From: Arthrobacter sp. B3I4
Lineage (GTDB): Bacteria > Actinomycetota > Actinomycetes > Actinomycetales > Micrococcaceae
Direction: 5' to 3'
DNA: 64,000 nt
Assembly (NCBI RefSeq): GCF_030816855.1
Contig: NZ_JAUSYK010000001.1
Location: forward strand, 186,001-250,000
Shown here: positions 9,186 through 22,679 of the stretch, in pieces
Numbering within the stretch: the first letter of the stretch is position 1
Layout: each line of letters starts with the position of its first letter
Notes under the pieces: model-generated
Seen by the model: only the letters and a program-made list of their open reading frames with translations
What the model was told of the DNA's origin: nothing
Database searches by the model: none
Made by a program: the position numbers and the translations under genes

Positions 9186-10834
9186 GAGTTCACGTCCTCG
9201 AGTGCCTTGGTCTGCCTGAAGCTGATGGCCGAAACGGTGGCCACAATGATGAAGATGATGATGGCGAGGGCGCTGGCGAGGCCATAGTCACGGCCGGTCC
9301 CCTGCCCGAACGCCACCTTGTACACCAGCGTGATCAGAATGTCGGTGGCCCCGATATCCCGGTTGGTGTCAGCGAAACGCGGTCCGCCGTTGGTGAGCAT
9401 GTAGATGACGTTGAAGTTGTTGAAATTGAAGGCAAAGGATGAGATCAGCAGGGGCGCGATGGAGACCAGCAGCAGCGGGAGCTTGATGGAACGGAACACC
9501 CGCCACGGTCCGGCGCCGTCCATCCGGGCGGCTTCGTCCAGTTCGGAGGGCAGCGACTGCAGCGCGCCGGTGCAGACCAGGAACATGTAGGGGTAGCCGA
9601 GCCAGAGGTTGACCACCAGCACGCTGATCTTGGCCAGCACCGGGTCCGTGAGCCAGCCGATGCTGGCGCCGCCCAGCAGTGTCTGGTTGAGCCAGCCGAA
9701 TTCGGGGTTGAGGATGCCGGACCAGACGAGCCCGGTGAGGAAGGCCGGGAAGGCGTAGGGCAGGATCATCAGGATCCGGTAGACCTTCTTGCCCTTGAGG
9801 TCCTCACGGTTGAACGCGATGGCCAGGAACAGGCCCAGGGCGAAGGTCAGGGCCACCGAGGCGAGGGCGAAGGTGAAGGTCCAGAGGATGACGCCCAGCA
9901 GCGGGCCGCGCAGGCTGGGATCGGTGAACGCGCGGGCGAAGTTCTCCATCCCGACGTCGATCTTCCAGCCGGTGGACAGCGTCTCGCCGCTGTCCGTGGC
10001 GAAGGCGCCCTTGCCGTTGTCACGGTAGACGGCGCCGGTGTCCGTGTCGGTGAAGGTGTCCGCGGCAGCGTCGTATTTCAGCGCGGGCTTGAACTGGTAG
10101 GCGGAGCTGCCGTCGGCGGTGCGCAGCGTGCCGTCCGCGGGGTCCGCGGAGACCGGCACGGTGATGCCCAGGATGCTCTGCTGGTTGGCCACGATTTCCT
10201 GGAAGTTCAGCGTCCGGTAGCCGGCCAAGGCGTTGGCTTTGCCGGTGGAGTCCTTCCCGGCGCCGGTTACTTCCTCCAGCGGGGTGTCTGTGCTGCCGAG
10301 CGAGACTTTGCCGGCGGGGTCGGTGAAGAGCAGGTAGAAGGAGTTGTCTTTGGCCAGCACGGCTGCTTTGTAGGCGGGCGAATCGGGAACGCGCTTCTGG
10401 GCGGTGAGCTGGATGGCGGCAACAGCGTCTTCCTTGGTGCTGTTGTGGCCATCGCCGTAGTTGGTGAAGGCGATGTAGCCGCTGAACAGGACCACGAAGA
10501 CCTGGAAGACCAGCAGGAACAGCACGCCGGGCGCCAGGTATTTGGCGGGCAGGCCCCCCTTGCGCAGGTAAATCCAGTTGATCGCCAGGACGACGACGGC
10601 GGAAATTGCCAGGGCGGCCCAGGACTGGCTCAGGAACAGCATCATCAGGACGTAGACCGCGAGGGCATCGACGAGGCCGAGCAGCACGATCTTGGCGATC
10701 GTGCCCTTGGTCCCGTCCTGCCGGTGCGGGCCACGGAGCCTTCCGGCCGGGCCTCCGGTAGCGGATGGGCCGGCGTTCCGGGCCGGTGGCGCGGCAGCGG
10801 GGCCGGAGCCCTCGCGGAGTTCAGTATCTGGCAT
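9182..10834 (-). CDS. malF: Maltose/maltodextrin ABC transporter permease MalF, with large extracytoplasmic loop
   Basis: A 550-residue permease with about eight membrane helices. The EAA coupling motif is DEAARMDGAGPWRVFRSIKL. Between the helix VLFLLVFQVFVVLFSGYIAF and the conserved permease core there is a hydrophilic domain of roughly 190 residues. This matches the P2 loop that E. coli MalF uses to hold the maltose-binding protein and is missing from most CUT1 permeases. I start at ATG 10832-10834 (MPDTELREG); about 39 additional in-frame codons upstream look like read-through of the leader, and no strong ribosome-binding site marks either position. The Ala/Gly-rich N-terminus is probably cytoplasmic. 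It lies 129 bases after malE and overlaps malG. Confidence 0.9.
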   Translation of the reverse strand: MPDTELREGSGPAAAPPARNAGPSATGGPAGRLRGPHRQDGTKGTIAKIVLLGLVDALAVYVLMMLFLSQSWAALAISAVVVLAINWIYLRKGGLPAKYLAPGVLFLLVFQVFVVLFSGYIAFTNYGDGHNSTKEDAVAAIQLTAQKRVPDSPAYKAAVLAKDNSFYLLFTDPAGKVSLGSTDTPLEEVTGAGKDSTGKANALAGYRTLNFQEIVANQQSILGITVPVSADPADGTLRTADGSSAYQFKPALKYDAAADTFTDTDTGAVYRDNGKGAFATDSGETLSTGWKIDVGMENFARAFTDPSLRGPLLGVILWTFTFALASVALTFALGLFLAIAFNREDLKGKKVYRILMILPYAFPAFLTGLVWSGILNPEFGWLNQTLLGGASIGWLTDPVLAKISVLVVNLWLGYPYMFLVCTGALQSLPSELDEAARMDGAGPWRVFRSIKLPLLLVSIAPLLISSFAFNFNNFNVIYMLTNGGPRFADTNRDIGATDILITLVYKVAFGQGTGRDYGLASALAIIIFIIVATVSAISFRQTKALEDVNS

Positions 10835-10963
10835 AGCTGTCTTCAGTCCTAGGGAGAAGCTGGATGATGCAGGAACGGGCCGGGCGGTCTGGTGCCGCCC
10901 GGCCCGGTGCTGTGCGGGTCCTGACGCTCTGCCGGCGGCGAGCGTCAGCACCCTGAAGCGGGG

Positions 10964-12268
10964 TTAGCCCCCGATTTTCGCCTTGATGCTGGCGGCCATC
11001 TTGGTCCAGTCAGCAGCGGGGTCGCCCTGGCCCTTGATGAGGGCGAGCTCGGTGCCTCCCCAGTCAGCCCAGACGGCGCTCATTTCCGGAATGGCCGGCA
11101 TCGGGACGCCGGTGGCACCGATCTTGCCGAAGGCAGCCACGATCGGATCGCTGGCGGCCTTCTCGAAGGAGGACTTCAGCGCCGGCGGGCGGCCGCCGGC
11201 CTTGTACATGGAATCCTGGGCCGCTTCGGAGGTGAGGTAGTTGGTCACGAACTCGTTGGTGGCCAGGGCGTTCGCGCTCTTGGCGCTGATGAAGAAGCCG
11301 TTGACGCCGATGAAGGGCTGGGCGGGCTTGTCACCGGCGGTCGGCAGCGCGTCCACGGCGAACTTGAGGCCCTTCTTCTGCACATCCGGGACATTCCACG
11401 GGCCGGTCAGGTAGTACGGGGACTCTCCGGCCAGGAACTTCTCCTTGGCGATGTCACCGGTGATGTTGGAGTTGATGATCTTCTCGCCGGTGTCGCCCCA
11501 GGCGACCAACTTCTTGGCGAATTCGACGCCGGCGGCGTCACCGATCAGGAGCTGCTTCGGGTCGTAGCCGCCGTCGGAAGCCTTGCCGAACACCTGGGAG
11601 CCCATCGAGGACTGCAGCGGGTACAGGTGGTAGGGGTCACCCTGCTTCGGGTCCATGCCGACGAGGAACGGGAACTTGGCCTTGCCGTCGGCAACAGCCT
11701 TCTTGCCGTTGGCGATGACCTCGTCCATGGTCTTCGCGGCGTCCGGCACGATGGCGGTGTTGCGCAGCAGCCCGATGTTTTCGATCGCGTACGGCACGCC
11801 GTAGACCGAGCCGTTGTAGGTCATGGCCTTGATGGACGAATCCTGGAAGGAGCCCTTCTTGTCGCCGAGCTCGACCGGGGCAATGACGCCGTTCTGGACG
11901 AACTTGCCTACCCAGTCGTGCGGACCGACGATGAGGTCCGGGCCCTTGCCGGTGGGGACCTGGGTGATGAAGTCGTCGCGGACTGCCGCGAAGTCCTTCA
12001 CCACGAGCTTCACTTCAATTCCGGTGTCCGCCAGGAATTTTGCCGTGATGTCCTTCAGTGCGGGCGAGCGCTCGGCGTCGACCCACATCGTGATGGTGCC
12101 GGCGCCGGCGGACTTGAGGTCCGGCTTTGCCGTGGCCGTTGCCGTTGCCGGGGCGGTCGCTGCCGTGCCGCCGCACGCGCTGAGAGCCAGCGCTGCTGCG
12201 ACAGAGATGGCACCTGCCGTGAATACCCGGCGGCTGGTCCCGGTTGTGAGGGTGTTCTGCACCTTCAT
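10964..12268 (-). CDS. malE: Maltose/maltodextrin-binding lipoprotein MalE
   Basis: A 434-residue extracellular solute-binding protein of family 1, anchored to the membrane by lipidation. The signal region has a twin-arginine-like TSRRVFTAGA and a lipobox ALSACGG with the acylated Cys at residue 32; an Ala/Thr-rich linker follows. The mature part has features of maltose-binding proteins, including TITMWVDAERSPALKDI at its start and GPDLIVGPHDWVGKFVQNGVIAPV. I chose ATG 12266-12268 because AAAGGGA lies 5 bases upstream; ATGs at 12283 and 12295 are possible but leave the signal peptide with an odd hydrophilic extension. It is the first gene of the malEFG-amylase operon, divergent from the alpha-glucosidase gene. 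Confidence 0.92.
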   Translation of the reverse strand: MKVQNTLTTGTSRRVFTAGAISVAAALALSACGGTAATAPATATATAKPDLKSAGAGTITMWVDAERSPALKDITAKFLADTGIEVKLVVKDFAAVRDDFITQVPTGKGPDLIVGPHDWVGKFVQNGVIAPVELGDKKGSFQDSSIKAMTYNGSVYGVPYAIENIGLLRNTAIVPDAAKTMDEVIANGKKAVADGKAKFPFLVGMDPKQGDPYHLYPLQSSMGSQVFGKASDGGYDPKQLLIGDAAGVEFAKKLVAWGDTGEKIINSNITGDIAKEKFLAGESPYYLTGPWNVPDVQKKGLKFAVDALPTAGDKPAQPFIGVNGFFISAKSANALATNEFVTNYLTSEAAQDSMYKAGGRPPALKSSFEKAASDPIVAAFGKIGATGVPMPAIPEMSAVWADWGGTELALIKGQGDPAADWTKMAASIKAKIGG

Positions 12269-12360
12269 TGGTGTCCCTTTCATAAAATCCTGCATCCACG
12301 GGTCAGGCCGGATCAGTGGCGTCCGGGCCTCGTGGCATCATCGGTGATGTAGCTCACAGC

Positions 12361-12374
12361 TGCAAGCGCTTCCA
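12361..12374. promoter_or_regulatory. LacI-family operator candidate (mal, malE side)
   Basis: TGCAAGCGCTTCCA is a near-perfect palindrome centred on CG, the usual form of a LacI/GalR-family site. Its reverse complement, TGGAAGCGCTTGCA, matches the second site at 12548 at 12 of 14 positions. It lies about 95 bases upstream of malE, and the LacI-type gene of this locus is the obvious candidate binder. Confidence 0.65.
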
Positions 12375-12547
12375 AGCTACACGGTGTCCGCAACTTTGGA
12401 AAGTCATCCGAGAGTGGCGTGTCGGAAAGTGTAGTCACCTTCGGTCTGAGTGGCTTCGCGGGTTGCGCGTCGGGCCGGGGGCCGTTCGGGGAGCTCCGGG
12501 TCAGAACGTTTTCTGGTGACATTTCCGCGGCACGGACGGATTAAAAG

Positions 12548-12561
12548 TGGAAGCGTTTTCA
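12548..12561. promoter_or_regulatory. LacI-family operator candidate (alpha-glucosidase side)
   Basis: TGGAAGCGTTTTCA lies 32 bases before the alpha-glucosidase start and is nearly the same as the site at 12361. Two sites about 187 bp apart between divergent genes could allow repression of both directions, possibly by looping. A weaker related sequence, AGAACGTTTTCT, is at about 12503-12514. Confidence 0.65.
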
Positions 12562-12592
12562 ATTTGGCGGGAAGGGCCTTACGATTACCGCC

Positions 12593-14329
<1,737 letters not shown>

Positions 14330-14331
14330 GA

Positions 14332-15363
14332 ATGCCCGGCATCAAGGACGTCGCGGAACGGGCCGGCCTCTCCATCGCCACCGTTTCGCGCGCCTTGAGC
14401 GGCAAAGGCAACGTCTCGACCCGGAGCCGCGAACGGGCTCAGGCCGCCGCCGCGGAACTGGGCTTCGTCCTGTCCTACCATGCCTCCAGTCTGGCGTCCG
14501 GGCGGACCCACAACGTCGGCGTCGTGGTTCCGTCCGTGCACCGCTGGTTCTTCTCCTCCGTGGTTGAGGGCGTCTCCGCGACCCTGCTCGACGCCGGCTA
14601 CGACCTCACGCTCTACAACGTCAGCGAGGGTGAGGAGCGCCGGCACAGCGTCCTCAACGACTTCCTGCTGCGCAAGCGCGTGGACGCAGCCATTGCGGTG
14701 TCCCTGGAACTCAGCGAGGCCGAGATCCAGCAACTGCTGGCCATCCACCGCCCGATTGTCGGCATTGGTGGTCCCCTGCCCGGAGCGTCCACCATCCGCA
14801 TCGACGACTCGGGCATCGCCGAGGCGGCCGCCCGGCACCTGATCCAACTCGGCCACAGCAAGATAGCCCACCTGACCGGCGGTGCCGCGTACGACAAGGA
14901 CTTCCGGCTCCCGGGTACCCGCCAGGCAGGCTTCACCGCGGCGATGCGGGACGCGGGCCTACCGGTCCGTCCAGAGTGGCTGGTTTCGGCTGACTTCACG
15001 ATCCAGGGCGCGTACGCTAGCGCCCGCCAGCTGCTGGGCAGCTCGCCGGAACGTCCGACGGCCGTCTTCGCTGCCTCGGACGAGATGGCGATTGGCACCA
15101 TCCTGGCAGCCCGGGATTTCGGACTGCGGGTACCTCAAGATCTGTCGGTCATCGGGATCGATGGCCATGAACTCGGTGAAGTCTTCGGCCTCACAACCAT
15201 CGATCAGGACGCGCGGGGCCAAGGCGCCCTGGCGGTGCGCCGGCTGCTGGCCGGGCTCGAGGGCGACGGCGAACCCGCTGCCGCGCACATGGAGTATCCG
15301 ACCAAGTTCGTGATCCGCTCCAGTACGGCCGTTCCCCCGGCCGACACGGTCCCGCTACGCTGA
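14332..15363 (+). CDS. LacI-family transcriptional regulator of the mal locus
   Basis: A 343-residue repressor. The N-terminal helix-turn-helix reads IKDVAERAGLSIATVSRALSG, the classic LacI-family pattern, followed by a hinge helix and the periplasmic-binding-protein-like effector domain (TRQAGFTAAM, VFAASDEMAIG, LSVIGIDGHELG). The ATG at 14332 lies 2 bases after the glucosidase stop with GGAGAG upstream; a 13-codon longer frame inside the previous gene lacks a ribosome-binding site. By analogy with neighbouring maltose repressors, it probably binds the TGGAAGCG-type palindromes between malE and the glucosidase gene and is released by maltose or a derivative. Both the operator and the effector are inferred. 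Confidence 0.92.
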   Translation: MPGIKDVAERAGLSIATVSRALSGKGNVSTRSRERAQAAAAELGFVLSYHASSLASGRTHNVGVVVPSVHRWFFSSVVEGVSATLLDAGYDLTLYNVSEGEERRHSVLNDFLLRKRVDAAIAVSLELSEAEIQQLLAIHRPIVGIGGPLPGASTIRIDDSGIAEAAARHLIQLGHSKIAHLTGGAAYDKDFRLPGTRQAGFTAAMRDAGLPVRPEWLVSADFTIQGAYASARQLLGSSPERPTAVFAASDEMAIGTILAARDFGLRVPQDLSVIGIDGHELGEVFGLTTIDQDARGQGALAVRRLLAGLEGDGEPAAAHMEYPTKFVIRSSTAVPPADTVPLR

Positions 15364-15400
15364 CCGACGCCGGTTAGCCGGCTGTTGCAGCGCGGCGGCT

Positions 15401-15516
15401 GCGTTCCTGCCCAGTTACTCTTCCCGCCGGCAGTCACGGCCGGTGAAAGGCCCCGAACAATCGCGGACCTCGGCCGTCCGGGCAGGTCCCACGCTCGAGT
15501 AACTGGGCTGGAACGC
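15401..15516. repeat. 116-bp element bounded by 20-bp inverted repeats
   Basis: The left arm (15401-15420) is GCGTTCCTGCCCAGTTACTC. The right arm (15497-15516) is its reverse complement with a single mismatch. The 76-bp centre contains a smaller inverted pair around ACGGCCG / CGGCCGT. It fills the gap between the convergent LacI and SRPBCC genes, which otherwise holds nothing. It could be a large terminator-like structure or a small non-autonomous palindromic element. No target-site duplication is apparent. Confidence 0.75.
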
Positions 15517-15520
15517 TCCG

Positions 15521-16009
15521 CTAGTCGCCGGCGCCGCCCATGAACCGCACGAACCGCTGCAGCACGACAGGCCAGGCCGCGTCGCCCTCGGCACGGGTCG
15601 CAGCCGGGTCCTGGGCTCCCTCCCAGCCGCTCTGGACCAAACGCAGCTCCGTGCCGTCCTCGACGGCCCGGAAGGAGACCCGCAGCTCCGTGGACCACAG
15701 GGCTTGGCTGCCCGGGTGCCAGCTGGCGTGGAAGGAGAGCGGCGGCTGCCAGTCGTCTATGGAGCCCCAAACAGCTGTCCTGCCATCATCAGCGGTCTCA
15801 AGGATCAGGTTCTCCTCGAACTCCACGTAAGAGCCGGGGCCGTAGACGCTGTGCCCTTCGAGCGGCCACCACAGGTGCGTGTGCTCGGTGAAACCCATGA
15901 AGGCCCGCGCCACAGGACCGGGCACAACGACTGTGTGCACCACCGGGTCCAGGCCCTCGTCAGACCCAGGTTCGGACGCCGCCGCGGCATGGCTGAAGAG
16001 GTTATCCAT
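15521..16009 (-). CDS. SRPBCC domain protein (AHSA1-like)
   Basis: A protein of about 162 residues with the START/Bet v1-like fold of the AHSA1 group. Typical elements are VVHTVVVPGPVARAF near the start, THLWWPLEGHSVYGPGSYVEF, and the C-terminal helix AWPVVLQRFVRFMGG. Such proteins bind hydrophobic ligands in a deep pocket; ligand and role are unknown here. I use ATG 16007-16009 (MDNLFSHAAAA). A GTG at 16042 would add 11 residues but falls inside the inverted repeat that flanks the gene. The gene is hemmed in by the 116-bp element downstream and the repeat cluster upstream. Confidence 0.75.
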   Translation of the reverse strand: MDNLFSHAAAASEPGSDEGLDPVVHTVVVPGPVARAFMGFTEHTHLWWPLEGHSVYGPGSYVEFEENLILETADDGRTAVWGSIDDWQPPLSFHASWHPGSQALWSTELRVSFRAVEDGTELRLVQSGWEGAQDPAATRAEGDAAWPVVLQRFVRFMGGAGD

Positions 16010-16034
16010 GGGCAACAACTCTACAAGCTCCCCC

Positions 16035-16113
16035 ACCCCCACACGCTCCCTCAGCTCCGGCAGATTTCTTCCGGACGCTCCCGCAGTTGATGCGGGCGTC
16101 GGTGTGTGGGGGT
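16035..16113. repeat. Nested inverted repeats next to the 64-bp array
   Basis: ACCCCCACAC (16035-16044) is the exact reverse complement of GTGTGGGGGT (16104-16113). Between them is a hairpin with arms at 16074-16085 and 16091-16100 (one bulged base). GCTCCCTCAGCTCCGG (16045-16060) is an inverted copy, with one mismatch, of the half-unit sequence of the tandem array that follows. The structure covers the upstream edge of the SRPBCC gene. Confidence 0.7.
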
Positions 16114-16154
16114 CGCTGTGTTAGGCGCCGTATCTGAGGGACGGTGGCCCGATT

Positions 16155-16545
16155 GGGGGCCGTATGTGAGGGAGCGTCGTCCGGTTACGGGCCGGTGCTG
16201 AGGGAGCGTCGTACCCGTGGGGGCCGTATGTGAGGGTGCGGCGTCCGGTTACGGGCCGGTGCTGAGGGAGCGTCGTACCCGTGGGGGCCGTATGTGAGGG
16301 AGCGTCGTCCGGTTACGGGCCGGTGCTGAGGGAGCGTCGTACCCGTGGGGGCCGTATGTGAGGGAGCGTCGTCCGGTTACGGGCCGGTGCTGAGGGAGCG
16401 TCGTACCCGTGGGGGCCGTATGTGAGGGAGCGTCGTCCGGTTACGGGCCGGTGCTGAGGGAGCGTCGTACCCGTGGGGGCCGTATGTGAGGGAGCGTCGT
16501 CCGGTTACGGGCCGGTGCTGAGGGAGCGTCGTACCCGTGGGGGCC
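16155..16545. repeat. Tandem array: six copies of a 64-bp unit
   Basis: Units start at 16155, 16219, 16283, 16347, 16411 and 16475 and are almost identical, then seven bases of a seventh. Each unit is itself two related halves of about 32 bp, both containing GAGGGAGCGTCGT; this core occurs 11 times exactly, with one variant copy in unit 2. A decayed half-unit (GCCGTATCTGAGGGACGG) precedes the array at about 16125-16150. The array starts about 40 bases beyond the rRNA terminator. Open frames through it are repeats without protein character. Because the whole unit repeats, it is not a CRISPR. Confidence 0.95.
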
Positions 16546-16582
16546 GGTTGGGAGGGAGGGGTTTTGGGGGTTTAAAGAGCTC

Positions 16583-16606
16583 AGGCCCCGACGTGTGTCG
16601 GGGCCT
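16583..16606 (-). terminator. rRNA operon terminator
   Basis: AGGCCCCGAC, a GTGT loop and GTCGGGGCCT form a perfect 10-bp stem directly after 5S rRNA. On the minus strand it is followed by GAGCTCTTTAAA, a modest T-rich stretch. Confidence 0.85.
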
Positions 16607-16620
16607 GGCTGTAATGGTTG

Positions 16621-16737
16621 TCCGGCGGTGTCCTACTCTCCCACACCCTCCCGGGTGCAGTACCATCGGCGCTGTGGGTCTTAGCTTCCGGGTTCGGAAT
16701 GGGACCGGGCGTTTCCCCCACGCTATGACCGCCGTAA
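16621..16737 (-). rRNA. rrf: 5S ribosomal RNA
   Basis: The minus strand reads TTACGGCGGTCATAGCGTGG at the 5' end, contains the conserved CCCATTCCGAACCCGGAAGC core and closes with the complementary GGACACCGCCGG. About 117 nt, the last gene of the operon. Exact ends are accurate to a few bases. Confidence 0.95.
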
Positions 16738-16868
16738 CCCTGTGTCCGCACCCCTGGTGGCCGGCCCTGGTGGGGGGGCGGTTTTCCCTGGGTGGGAAAT
16801 CTTGTGGTTACAACATGTGGTGTTGTATTCAGTTGTTTTGGTTCGTCAAGCAACGTACCCGTGGGTTT

Positions 16869-16895
16869 GTTGTTTGGGAACCACATAGTGGACGC
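16869..16895 (-). other. 3' arm of the pre-23S processing stem (23S-5S spacer)
   Basis: This 27-base segment is complementary to 20211-20237 in the 16S-23S spacer, with only two differences, both of which give G-U pairs in the transcript. Pairing would enclose the whole 23S sequence, as in RNase III processing stems. The rest of the spacer (16738-16967) holds no tRNA or gene. Confidence 0.75.
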
Positions 16896-16967
16896 AAGCA
16901 GTCTTGTTTCTTTTCCCCCGCCCGTGGTGCAAACGCTTTTGAAGTTCGTTTGCCGGGTGGGGTGTGT

Positions 16968-20090
<3,123 letters not shown>

Positions 20091-20210
20091 CCACAAAAGA
20101 TCAATCAGTAATTTTCGAGAGAACCATGAAAACCACCGCCCCGCCCCAAAGGACAGAAACGACAGATCCAGGTTCATATTCTTGGAAATTGCTTCTTATA
20201 AAAGATGCTC

Positions 20211-20237
20211 GCGTCCACTATGTAGTTCTCAAACAAC
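20211..20237 (-). other. 5' arm of the pre-23S processing stem and boxA-like element (16S-23S spacer)
   Basis: On the transcript strand it contains GTTGTTTGAGAACTAC. The same GTTGTTTGAGAAC core recurs in the 16S leader, and the segment pairs with 16869-16895 downstream of 23S. The 555-bp spacer (20091-20645) has no tRNA-Ile or tRNA-Ala; much of it is C/A-rich on the plus strand. Confidence 0.75.
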
Positions 20238-20640
20238 AACCCCAGACCACACACCCCACACACCAGAACCCCCGCAAAAGGGGCACATCACAGTGCATGC
20301 TCGCTGCAGCCGGGAAACCAGAAACACACAAGCCCCACACCCCGCACCCCCACCCCCCGCAAAAGAGGAAGAACGCCCGGGCCATGGTCCTGTTGTCTCA
20401 GGACCCAACAGTGTGCCAAACACGAAACCGCCCCATCCCCGTCCGCACCGTTCCAGGACACCCGAACCCCGAAGGGAACGACAATGTCCGTACTGGGTGC
20501 CGGCAGAAAAACCGGCGGCCGCTATTTGCTGATATTCCACCCGTGAGCACCCGCCGCAGAACTTTCGTCTGCGCAACGGGCGTACTCCTGACAACACCAC
20601 CACACAGGCACACAGGCCCGGCGGGGTTGTTGTAGGTGCT

Positions 20641-22174
<1,534 letters not shown>

Positions 22175-22324
22175 AACAGACACAACCAAAGAACCACGGG
22201 AAAACGCGGAACCAGGCTGCACAAAATTTGAAACCAGCTGTAAAAACCATGCCATCCACGGGATGGACAACACAGCCAAAACAACCAATCAATAAAACAA
22301 TTGGTATCAACAAACTTGGCACAC

Positions 22325-22343
22325 TATTGAGTTCTCAAACAAC
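22325..22343 (-). promoter_or_regulatory. rRNA leader boxA-like element
   Basis: The transcript strand reads GTTGTTTGAGAACTCAATA. It shares its first 13 bases with the element before 23S at 20211-20237. Conserved leader motifs of this form are associated with Nus-dependent antitermination in actinobacterial rRNA operons. Confidence 0.6.
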
Positions 22344-22400
22344 AGACACACCCGGCACCACCACAACCTCAGCCGTGGATCGCTCCGGAGCAACTTTTCA

Positions 22401-22429
22401 AACTTACCCGCGCGCTTCGCCCTAGTCAA
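22401..22429 (-). promoter_or_regulatory. rRNA promoter, proximal
   Basis: On the minus strand TTGACT (complement of 22424-22429) is followed after 17 bases by TAAGTT (22401-22406), a near-consensus housekeeping sigma promoter. Transcription should start near 22394, giving a leader of about 220 nt before 16S. Confidence 0.75.
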
Positions 22430-22508
22430 ATCAGCGCTCCGACTCAGTCTTGCCAGAGGCTTCGTGGTCTTCTTGGCGGATCAACTCCGGGGAGCAGCGC
22501 GGAAATAA

Positions 22509-22537
22509 ACTGTACCACCAGTTGGAGCGGGTGACAA
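22509..22537 (-). promoter_or_regulatory. rRNA promoter, distal
   Basis: TTGTCA (complement of 22532-22537), 17 bases, then TACAGT (22509-22514) on the minus strand, 108 bp upstream of the proximal promoter. Confidence 0.6.
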
Positions 22538-22595
22538 AGCGGCCCCCTCCCCGGCTGCTGTCGGCGGCCGGCCGGAGCAACGCGGGGGAACGGAA

Positions 22596-22623
22596 AAGCC
22601 CGGAACCACAAGGTTCCGGGCTT
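22596..22623 (-). terminator. Terminator of the glgE-treS-mak/glgB operon
   Basis: AAGCCCGGAACC, an ACAA loop and GGTTCCGGGCTT form a perfect 12-bp stem. On the minus strand it is followed by TTTTCCG. It lies 57 bases after the glgB stop and upstream of the rRNA promoters, insulating the two operons. Confidence 0.88.
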
Positions 22624-22679
22624 CCACGGTCCGGGCTGGAAACGCCCGGATGTTCGGGAGGTCTCAGGCCGGAAACGAC

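Noticed and set aside
16155..16545. CRISPR array
   Set aside because: The full 64-bp unit is repeated, with no unique spacers and no cas genes nearby.
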